Shown piece after piece: positions 1-5,240 of a stretch of DNA of 5,240 nucleotides. The notes under the pieces were generated by a model. That model was given only the letters and a program-made list of their open reading frames with translations, was not told the DNA's origin and made no database searches. The stretch is from positions 1-5,240 of the forward strand of contig JAUUYD010000213.1 in assembly GCA_030590585.1 (NCBI GenBank), read 5' to 3'. Numbering within the stretch: position 1 is the first letter of the stretch; each line of letters begins with the position of its first letter. Position numbers and translations under genes: made by a program. Source of the DNA: Spirochaeta sp. Its GTDB lineage: Bacteria > Spirochaetota > Spirochaetia > Spirochaetales_E > Spirochaetaceae_B.

Positions 1-825
1 ATTATCTCCCTCAGACATTACCTTGGACGATTCGACTGGCGAACCCATCGCAAGATTGCGGTGATTGATGGAAAAACGGCCTATACAGGCTCTCAAAACA
101 TTGTCGATCCAAGTTACGGCCACAGCGTCTCCAAACTGATCTGGCGGGACCTGGTGGTGAGAATCAGCGGTCCTGCGGTTTTTTCCCTGCAAGCCGTTTT
201 TCTCTCGGACTGGTATCTTGGAACTGATGAAACCCTGGATGATCGAGATTTTTTTCCTCCACCGGAAACCAGAGGGAACAGCCCGATACAGGTATTGCCC
301 AGCGGCCCGGTTTATTCTCCGAGTAACTACCACATGGTTGTAATTGCAGCCTTTTACCATGCAAAAAAACAGATAATAATTACAACACCTTACTTTATTC
401 CCGACGATGCCATGCTCCAGGCTCTGGAGGCAGCATGCCGCCGGGGTGTCGACCTCAATCTGGTTATCCCGAAGGATTCCGATCAGTTTCTTCCCGGTAA
501 TGCAGCTAAATCATATTTCGAAGAATTTATGAAGTGGGGGGCCAGAATCCATCTTCATACAAATGGACTGCTCCATGCTAAAAGTATCAGTATTGATGAC
601 CGTATGTGCTTTTTCGGATCGAGTAATTTCGATATTCGTTCTTTCGCCCTTAATTTTGAATTGGATCTGGTTTTATTTGGACAAAAGGAAATCAGGGATA
701 TCAGGATACAACAACTGGAGTATATCGATCAGTCTGAAGAACTGAACCTACAGGAATGGAATAATCGGGGGCTCACTAAAAAAACAATAGAAAACCTTAC
801 CCGTTTATTAAGCCCGATGCTCTAA
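1..825 (+). CDS. cls: Cardiolipin synthase (phospholipase D superfamily), C-terminal part, truncated by window edge
   Basis: This is a membrane-associated phosphatidyltransferase that makes cardiolipin, in bacterial Cls typically from two phosphatidylglycerol molecules. The reading frame is open from base 1, giving 274 visible codons. Both catalytic HKD motifs are present. The first has H16, K18 and D23 (visible numbering) followed by GSQN, and the second has H192, K194 and D199 followed by GSSNFDIRS. Other Cls hallmarks are VDP after motif 1, the W-RDLVVRISGPAV stretch, the SGP segment, TTPYFIPD, RRGVDL and the terminal LNFE. The GTG at 61 falls inside HKD motif 1 and cannot be the true start. 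The missing N-terminus should carry the membrane segments and the beginning of the first PLD domain, since ClsA-type enzymes are about 480-500 residues. The lipoprotein gene follows after 24 bases and is probably co-transcribed. Nothing suggests the gene is broken. Family assignment is firm; the paralogue type (ClsA or another) cannot be settled without the N-terminus. Confidence 0.95.
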   Translation: MISLRHYLGRFDWRTHRKIAVIDGKTAYTGSQNIVDPSYGHSVSKLIWRDLVVRISGPAVFSLQAVFLSDWYLGTDETLDDRDFFPPPETRGNSPIQVLPSGPVYSPSNYHMVVIAAFYHAKKQIIITTPYFIPDDAMLQALEAACRRGVDLNLVIPKDSDQFLPGNAAKSYFEEFMKWGARIHLHTNGLLHAKSISIDDRMCFFGSSNFDIRSFALNFELDLVLFGQKEIRDIRIQQLEYIDQSEELNLQEWNNRGLTKKTIENLTRLLSPML

Positions 826-836
826 TTACAGTTAAT

Positions 837-841
837 AAAGG
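837..841 (+). promoter_or_regulatory. Ribosome binding site of the lipoprotein gene
   Basis: The sequence AAAGG lies 8 bases before the ATG at 850, within the 24-base gap after the cardiolipin synthase stop. Its position supports that ATG as the start, and the signal peptide begins directly there. No convincing -35/-10 pair is visible in the gap, which fits read-through from the upstream gene. Confidence 0.6.
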
Positions 842-849
842 TAATCATC

Positions 850-2643
850 ATGAAAAACTTGATTTCGACAATTAATACAATTCTCATCATTCTTGCAATC
901 TTTCTAATATCTGCCTGTACGTCGACTCCATCAGCACCAAGCGATCTTGAGAAACCGCAATCTTCTGATGATTCGAAAGATCTTATCCTCGGAATTGACT
1001 CACTTGTCACTGAGATTGCAGAACAAACCGTTTCACTTCTCACTGATAAGGTCTCAAGAACGATGGCGGTTTACTACTTCACCGTAGACGGCCGGGAAAG
1101 CAATATCAGTGATTATCTGATAACAGGACTGACAACGGAAATTGCCAACCTCTCAGATAATAACACAACAGTGGTAAGCCGGCAGGGACTGGATCGAGTT
1201 ATGTCTGAACAATCTCTGATGGTATCAGACCTGGTTTCTGAAGAGACGCAAGTGGATATAGGGGAACTCCTTGGAGCGGATGTTATTCTGATCGGTTATA
1301 TTGTTCCTTTGGGAGATTTTGACAAGATCAATATTCAGATCATTGAAGTCGAAAGCGGTACTGTTCTCGGAGGCTTCTTTCTCAATTACAAATTGGAAGA
1401 TGGCTTTACCCGTGACTCTGCCAACGAAACTTTATTTATCAAGGGCGGTGCAGTTCAGATCGCGGGAGTTACCACGGTTAGAACGATATACGAAGACTTT
1501 AATTCTGATGTTGTAAGCCTGAGCCCCGCTCATTATGAAGAATACTGGGGAGAACGAATCCAATACGCCTCGGCAAAAACCGGCACCGGGGAAGAGGGCT
1601 ATGGTTATCTTCAATTCGAAGCTGAGTTTGATTCCATTGATATCATAAATGGCTGGAACGACAGCGATTTGAATTTTTACCTGATTTACAAAACAAACTG
1701 GGATATGACAAATCAGGATGGAGTGACATACGGCATTTATCCCGAGGGTTTCTCCCAGTTATCCGCATTTATTCAACAAACAAAAGATAATGGAGAGCTG
1801 ATAACCCGAATGGCTCCCATGTCGGTGAACCCGGACAAGTGGACGCGGCTGCAGATACCTTTCAACTCGTTCATGGATATTTCCGGTACCGGTGAAATTG
1901 ATTATACCAAACCAATTTCAGTCGGGTTCGCAATACCTTACCTTGATAATTTCCATGCCGGACATTTCAGGGATGATGTATTTCTTGAGAGCCGATTAAG
2001 GGTTGATGATTTGGGCCTCTTCAAACTGAACGAAGCCGATCCAGAAGGCCTGATTGAAGCAAATGAAGACGACGTAACCAGAGCCCCTGCCGTGTTCCGG
2101 ATCGGAGGGGCCTATCACTATGTTGATTATTCCGAGACCGATGCCGGTGTGCTGAAGAGGAATGAAGGGGTCACTTCCGGGGAACTCAGAACAACTCTTA
2201 TTGATGACGGCCCCGGCGGGCGCTTTTTAAGGCTGTCCGGTAATTTGGAAATCAATGATGCAATTCAGGAATTCCTTGATGATGATGAAGATTTATATGT
2301 CATATACAGCCTCTTCACCGGAGTCTCCTGGAGGGAGTTTGAATCACTGACAATGCTCATCCGATCGGATACTTTCGAAAGCTCTTATGTGGAAATTGTC
2401 GGAATGGACACAGACCAGTACTACAGCTCTGATTTCAGCCTGAACTCCGGCTGGACCCGTATCAGTAAACCATTTTCTTCCATGGTTACCGATGACGGCA
2501 GTATGGCTGATACACCTATGAATACTGACAATGTCCGCATTCAGTTTATTTTTGCCATTCCCAGGTCATCCATCCAAAAGGCCTTGAGGCGCAATGAGAG
2601 TCTGGTATTTTCCATTGATCTGGATCAGATACTGCTGGAGTAG
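850..2643 (+). CDS. Lipoprotein with CsgG/LpoB-like N-terminal domain and two related beta-sandwich-like domains
   Basis: This is a predicted 597-residue lipoprotein. It opens with a type II signal peptide: K3, a hydrophobic core over about residues 4-20 and a lipobox I-S-A-C with the lipidated Cys at 23. A Ser/Pro/Asp-rich linker follows to about 45. Residues about 68-180 resemble the CsgG/FlgO/LpoB superfamily: an opening strand (TMAVYYF), a helix (SDYLITGLTTEIA), VVSRQGLDRVMSEQ, and GELLGADVILIGYI followed by VES-GTVLGG. Members of that superfamily act in the periplasm or outer membrane, in curli secretion, flagellar function or penicillin-binding-protein activation. The rest appears to be two copies of a beta-rich domain, about 212-393 and 412-597. 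Each has a W-T-R-(L/I)-x-x-P-F-x-S-(F/M) segment (331-341, 535-545), then a FAIP strand (360-363, 568-571) and a closing (R/S)-x-D-D/L-D-type strand. The fold looks like CIA30 or CBM11-type galactose-binding domains, which is an inference from pattern. Asp and Glu are frequent. The 24-base spacing suggests an operon with the cardiolipin synthase gene. Function is unknown. Confidence 0.9.
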   Translation: MKNLISTINTILIILAIFLISACTSTPSAPSDLEKPQSSDDSKDLILGIDSLVTEIAEQTVSLLTDKVSRTMAVYYFTVDGRESNISDYLITGLTTEIANLSDNNTTVVSRQGLDRVMSEQSLMVSDLVSEETQVDIGELLGADVILIGYIVPLGDFDKINIQIIEVESGTVLGGFFLNYKLEDGFTRDSANETLFIKGGAVQIAGVTTVRTIYEDFNSDVVSLSPAHYEEYWGERIQYASAKTGTGEEGYGYLQFEAEFDSIDIINGWNDSDLNFYLIYKTNWDMTNQDGVTYGIYPEGFSQLSAFIQQTKDNGELITRMAPMSVNPDKWTRLQIPFNSFMDISGTGEIDYTKPISVGFAIPYLDNFHAGHFRDDVFLESRLRVDDLGLFKLNEADPEGLIEANEDDVTRAPAVFRIGGAYHYVDYSETDAGVLKRNEGVTSGELRTTLIDDGPGGRFLRLSGNLEINDAIQEFLDDDEDLYVIYSLFTGVSWREFESLTMLIRSDTFESSYVEIVGMDTDQYYSSDFSLNSGWTRISKPFSSMVTDDGSMADTPMNTDNVRIQFIFAIPRSSIQKALRRNESLVFSIDLDQILLE

Positions 2644-2648
2644 AATAC

Positions 2649-2688
2649 TGCTTTATGCCTGAAGCATTTCTGGTACACGGAGTCCGTG
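2649..2688. terminator. Possible weak bidirectional terminator region between convergent genes
   Basis: The 48-base gap between the two convergent stop codons holds two small inverted repeats. TGCTT (2649-2653) pairs with AAGCA (2662-2666) around an 8-base loop and is followed by TTTC on the + strand. CACGGA (2676-2681) and TCCGTG (2683-2688) form a near-perfect palindrome around one base, which as RNA would be a 5 bp stem with a 3-base loop. Neither stem is strong and neither has a proper U-run, so the call rests mainly on position. Confidence 0.3.
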
Positions 2689-2691
2689 ATT

Positions 2692-3465
2692 TCAAAAAGA
2701 ATTGAATATCTTCTCCAGCTCACCTTCGTCGGGCTGCCGCCCATATTCGGAGAGTTCAAAGGTCTCAGCATATTTCATTGCTGATCCGGCTTGGTCGATG
2801 TTGCGGGTAAGCCTGTTATCAGCCAGCCACTTCAGCCTGTCTTCACCTGCCTCCGGAACCTCATTGATTTTCCCATCAACATACGGCAGCCACTCATAAA
2901 ATTGAGATGTATGGCTGTCCATCATTGAGAGTTTTTCCGATATCACATCATCAATACTCACGATTACATGAGGTTCAAACGGGCATGGTTTTTTGAAGGA
3001 GTCATAACTGAATAAATAAATCGGTTCTTTTTCCGGAACGGGAATATCCGGACAAAACAAGGGGACCATCACAAGATAAGCTGAATCCTGTACCAGCTGA
3101 GCCGCGGCACGATGATCGGCATGATAATCATAAATTCTGTGAGAAATGACAATGTCCGGTTTGAACTCTCGTATTATTGTGGTGATTTTTCTTCGGTTCT
3201 CCAAAGATGGAGACAACTCACAATCATGAATATCCAGAACCTGATAGCTCTCAATCCCGGATCTGGCTACAACCTCTTGAGTTTCCTTTAAACGGCGTTC
3301 CGCAAGACTTTCACGGGTTTCAGAATAATGTCCGGCATCGCCGTTGGTTGCTGAAACAAATTTAACTGTAGAACCTTTTCGTATAAACTTCACGGCACAT
3401 CCGCCGAACATCAAATCGGCATCATCCGGATGGGCTCCAATGATAAGAAATTTTTTCTCTTCCAT
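2692..3465 (-). CDS. LmbE/PIG-L family zinc-dependent N-deacetylase
   Basis: This is a predicted cytoplasmic metal-dependent amidohydrolase of 257 residues, a usual length for the family. Known relatives remove acetyl groups from N-acetylglucosaminyl compounds: PIG-L on GlcNAc-PI, MshB in mycothiol synthesis and BshB in bacillithiol synthesis. The AHPDD motif (residues 11-15) supplies zinc ligands H12 and D15 and the general base D14. The second motif, Y-D-Y-H-A-D-H-R (112-119), supplies H118 as third ligand and H115 as catalytic histidine, by analogy with MshB. The conserved D-S-H-T-S-Q (183-188) is also present, followed by EWLPYVDG. No signal peptide or membrane segment is visible. I chose the ATG at 3465 because AGGGAG lies 11 bases upstream and the AHPDD strand then starts near the N-terminus. 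A TTG at 3486 would add seven residues but has no clear ribosome binding site. The start lies 7 bases after the stop of the TraB-family gene, so translation is probably coupled. The substrate cannot be told: no glycosyltransferase or thiol-pathway gene is visible nearby. Confidence 0.92.
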   Translation of the reverse strand: MEEKKFLIIGAHPDDADLMFGGCAVKFIRKGSTVKFVSATNGDAGHYSETRESLAERRLKETQEVVARSGIESYQVLDIHDCELSPSLENRRKITTIIREFKPDIVISHRIYDYHADHRAAAQLVQDSAYLVMVPLFCPDIPVPEKEPIYLFSYDSFKKPCPFEPHVIVSIDDVISEKLSMMDSHTSQFYEWLPYVDGKINEVPEAGEDRLKWLADNRLTRNIDQAGSAMKYAETFELSEYGRQPDEGELEKIFNSF

Positions 3466-3472
3466 AGTATTT

Positions 3473-4675
3473 TCAGCTCCCTGCAATCTTTGTCAGCCAG
3501 GGTATTGCAATAAAGGTTCCCACACTGCTGCCCACGGAACTCAAGAAAAATACCAGTAATATTCTGGTTACCCGGTTACGGTACCAGCCGCGGATTGAGA
3601 GTATATCGGAATTAAGGTTTTCCATATCCAGCACCCGTGGAGTTCTAAAGACGTATTCCAGAAGGCCTGCCACCATACCGACGCCGATTGTCGGATTCAG
3701 GGAGGTAACAGGCGCAGCAATGAAGCTGATGAGTATGGTAAGAGGATGAGCCAATGCGGTAATTGCTCCCAGAGATGCCAACACCCCGTTGGCAAGTACC
3801 CAGATTTTCCCCATTTCCAGAACCTTGTCAAAACCCGACCGGAATGTCCCGAAGATAAAAAGACCGGCTATAGCCGCGGGTATAATCCATGGAAGAGCTT
3901 TACTGAACCATTTTTTCAGTGGAACCTTTTCAATATCTTTAGTACTGCTGGAAAGCTTTCCGGTATCAAGTTCCCGCAGCAGTTCAACAATACCCGGAAC
4001 ATGGGCAGCTCCAACAACCGCGAGGGTTTTCACACCCGGGGATGTGAAGATTTTTGAAGCCAGAAAGAAATCCCGCTCATCAATCAATACAGTTTTTACT
4101 GCCGGCAGGTAATCAGCCAGCTCATTCATCATACCCTGCATAGCATCGGATTTCTTGAGTTCTTCGATTTCTTCAGGCGTTGCGGTTTCATTGGTAACCA
4201 CTGAAGCAACAAGTGATGAAATCAGTTTCATTTTCGACCATGGGCCGCTGAGTCTCCAGGCCCGGCTCAAAGTCACCTGTATTGAACGGTCACTACAGGA
4301 AAAGGGTATGCCGCCTTCCCTCGCCGCATCCACCGCAGCCTTCATTTCCTCACCGGGCTGAACTCCGGTGTCGGCACCCATACGGCGCTGAAAAGACGCC
4401 AGGGCCAGGTTCGCCATCATCATGAATCCCTGACCTTTACGCAGGACATTCTTGAGATCTGTTCCGGACCAGCGCTTACCTTCATCCAGATTTTTAAGCC
4501 GCCCCTCATCCATCTCCACACAAACATGGTCCGGAGATTCAGCTGCTATAGAGTTTTTCACCTCCGCCAGACTCTCCGCAGAGACATGCGCGGTTCCAAG
4601 AAGCATAATCTCTCTTGATTCGAGAGTTACCCGGGTTTGTGTATCAGAGGTTTTTTCAATTTTAAATTGACCCAT
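3473..4675 (-). CDS. TraB/PrgY-family membrane protein (putative Tiki-like metal-dependent hydrolase)
   Basis: This 400-residue protein has a soluble N-terminal domain (about 1-250) and a hydrophobic C-terminal half. The N-terminal domain carries the two G-x-x-H motifs typical of TraB/PrgY and the related Tiki proteases: GTAH with H30 (followed by VS) and GAAH with H225 (followed by VPGI). It also has the acidic V-E-M-D-E-G-R (53-59) and D-E-R-D (199-202). The C-terminal half has probable membrane segments near 261-277, 291-309, 311-343 (possibly two passes) and 371-395. It includes the family's characteristic H-P-L-T-I-L-I-S-F-I-A-A-P-V-T-S-L-N-P segment at 310-328. Enterococcal TraB/PrgY reduces sex-pheromone activity of the producing cell, while chromosomal homologues in archaea and bacteria are mostly uncharacterised. 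Peptide or protein cleavage is therefore a family-based inference. The ATG at 4675 lies 2 bases after the TPR gene's stop, with only a weak GGATGG-like site before it, pointing to translational coupling. All recognisable motifs are present and the gene appears intact. Confidence 0.92.
   Translation of the reverse strand: MGQFKIEKTSDTQTRVTLESREIMLLGTAHVSAESLAEVKNSIAAESPDHVCVEMDEGRLKNLDEGKRWSGTDLKNVLRKGQGFMMMANLALASFQRRMGADTGVQPGEEMKAAVDAAREGGIPFSCSDRSIQVTLSRAWRLSGPWSKMKLISSLVASVVTNETATPEEIEELKKSDAMQGMMNELADYLPAVKTVLIDERDFFLASKIFTSPGVKTLAVVGAAHVPGIVELLRELDTGKLSSSTKDIEKVPLKKWFSKALPWIIPAAIAGLFIFGTFRSGFDKVLEMGKIWVLANGVLASLGAITALAHPLTILISFIAAPVTSLNPTIGVGMVAGLLEYVFRTPRVLDMENLNSDILSIRGWYRNRVTRILLVFFLSSVGSSVGTFIAIPWLTKIAGS
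3477..3482 (-). promoter_or_regulatory. Ribosome binding site of the LmbE-family gene, inside the end of the upstream gene
   Basis: On the minus strand AGGGAG sits 11 bases before the ATG at 3465. It overlaps the last codons of the TraB-family gene, whose TGA occupies 3473-3475. It favours the ATG at 3465 over the TTG at 3486, and a ribosome finishing the upstream gene would be delivered directly to it. Confidence 0.5.
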
Positions 4676-4677
4676 TT

Positions 4678-5240
4678 TCAGCTATCCATCCCATTCAATG
4701 CAGCCCAGGCCAGATCGTATTCCATCTCACCGGATAACCCGGCAATCCGATTAAATACAGCTGCTGCACTGGCTTTGTTATTTTCAAATTCATAAATAGC
4801 GCCAAGATAAAACCAAAGTCTTTCACCCAGGGTTTTATCAGGCTCCTTATTAAGAGCATTTATCGCATAAAAATCCGAATTCCGTTCAACGCAGAATCGT
4901 ACCACTTCATATGTCGTCTCCCCTTGACTGAACATTCTCAATGTCTCGGAAAACAACTTATCAGCTTCTCTTACATTACCGGACCGAAGCATGGACAGCG
5001 CTGCCATAAGTGAAAAGGAGAAATCATCAGGATCCTCGACAGCTGCCTTCTGATACCAGATGGCAGCCTCTTCAAAATCCCCTTCCATCCAGGCGAACTT
5101 ACCCAGAGGCATATACGCCCAGATATAATCCGGCCTCAAATCCACAACTCGCCGATAGTATTCTTTCGCCGGCAGAAAATGTCGCTGTTCATCATGCAGT
5201 CCCGCCAGATATACCAGGGCAAAGAAATTATCAGGATCCA
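4678..5240 (-). CDS. Tetratricopeptide-repeat protein, C-terminal part, truncated by window edge
   Basis: The frame is open to the right edge, giving 186 visible codons, so the true start lies outside the window. The GTG at 5145 is inside a repeat and is not a credible start. Helical repeats of TPR type are visible. One runs over residues 3-36 (A-L-V-Y-L-A-G-L, then A-K-E-Y-Y-R-R-V-V-D-L-R-P). A clear second runs over 37-70 (A-Y-M-P-L-G-K-F, then G-D-F-E-E-A-A-I-W-Y-Q-K-A, ending D-P-D). A third is at about 73-105 (G-N-V-R-E-A-D-K-L-F). A more divergent one is at about 140-170 (W-F-Y-L-G-A-I-Y-E, then A-A-V-F-N-R-I). The consensus positions Gly-Asp, Ala and Pro are well kept in the second repeat. 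Such domains bind partner proteins and have no catalytic role. The missing N-terminus could hold more repeats, a signal peptide or an enzymatic domain. The gene ends 2 bases before the TraB-family start, so it heads or continues a leftward operon. No specific partner can be named from the sequence. Confidence 0.9.
   Translation of the reverse strand, partial: DPDNFFALVYLAGLHDEQRHFLPAKEYYRRVVDLRPDYIWAYMPLGKFAWMEGDFEEAAIWYQKAAVEDPDDFSFSLMAALSMLRSGNVREADKLFSETLRMFSQGETTYEVVRFCVERNSDFYAINALNKEPDKTLGERLWFYLGAIYEFENNKASAAAVFNRIAGLSGEMEYDLAWAALNGMDS

Noticed and set aside
61..63. GTG as a possible start of the cardiolipin synthase gene
   Set aside because: The frame stays open to base 1 and encodes the start of HKD motif 1 (H and K at bases 46-54), so the gene begins upstream of the window.
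720..849. Search for a separate promoter for the lipoprotein gene at the end of the cardiolipin synthase gene
   Set aside because: The region contains AT-rich stretches, but I could not find a well-spaced -35/-10 pair good enough to report.
822..1043. Minus-strand open frame of about 73 codons across the start of the lipoprotein gene
   Set aside because: It is antisense to a gene with a clear signal peptide and ribosome binding site, and its translation has no recognisable features.
1301..1614. Small open frames on both strands inside the lipoprotein gene
   Set aside because: They lie wholly inside the lipoprotein gene, in another frame or antisense, lack convincing ribosome binding sites and show no family resemblance.
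3746..4112. Two overlapping open frames of just over 100 codons on the + strand, opposite the TraB-family gene
   Set aside because: They lie entirely antisense to a well-supported conserved gene, their translations resemble no family, and they overlap each other in different frames.
5143..5145. GTG as a possible start of the TPR gene
   Set aside because: The frame continues to the right edge with further TPR-like residues (A-L-V-Y-L-A-G-L and A-K-E-Y-Y-R-R-V), so the gene is simply cut by the window.

Overview
This window looks like ordinary chromosomal sequence from a Gram-negative-type (diderm) bacterium of moderate GC content, estimated by eye. The evidence for a diderm is a long lipoprotein with a CsgG/LpoB-like periplasmic domain, a cardiolipin synthase and a polytopic TraB-family membrane protein. 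This mix, and the style of the lipoprotein, is reminiscent of free-living spirochaetes. That is a weak inference from protein style: there is no rRNA or other marker gene here.

Layout. Two genes read rightward: the C-terminal part of a cardiolipin synthase (1-825, cut by the left edge), then after 24 bases a 597-residue lipoprotein (850-2643). Three genes read leftward and converge on the lipoprotein: a TPR protein (4678-5240, cut by the right edge), a TraB/PrgY-family membrane protein (3473-4675) and a LmbE/PIG-L-type zinc deacetylase (2692-3465). In the leftward set, 2 bases separate the first stop from the next start and 7 bases separate the second, so it is almost certainly one translationally coupled transcript. 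The 48-base gap between the two convergent sets holds only small inverted repeats. Coding density is close to complete, no stretch over 300 bases lacks a gene, and I see no tRNA, rRNA, CRISPR array, insertion sequence or phage signature. The promoters of both gene sets must lie outside the window or are not recognisable here.

How the genes may work together. The rightward pair has an envelope theme: cardiolipin synthesis in the inner membrane and a lipid-anchored periplasmic protein with a CsgG-like domain followed by two related beta-sandwich-like domains. The leftward trio combines a probable scaffold (TPR), a putative metal-dependent membrane hydrolase (TraB/Tiki-like) and an N-deacetylase. 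Their tight coupling suggests a shared role, but the sequence does not reveal the substrate of either enzyme. The most unusual items are the lipoprotein's domain architecture and the TPR-TraB-LmbE arrangement. I found no convincing evidence of a new defence or mobile system.
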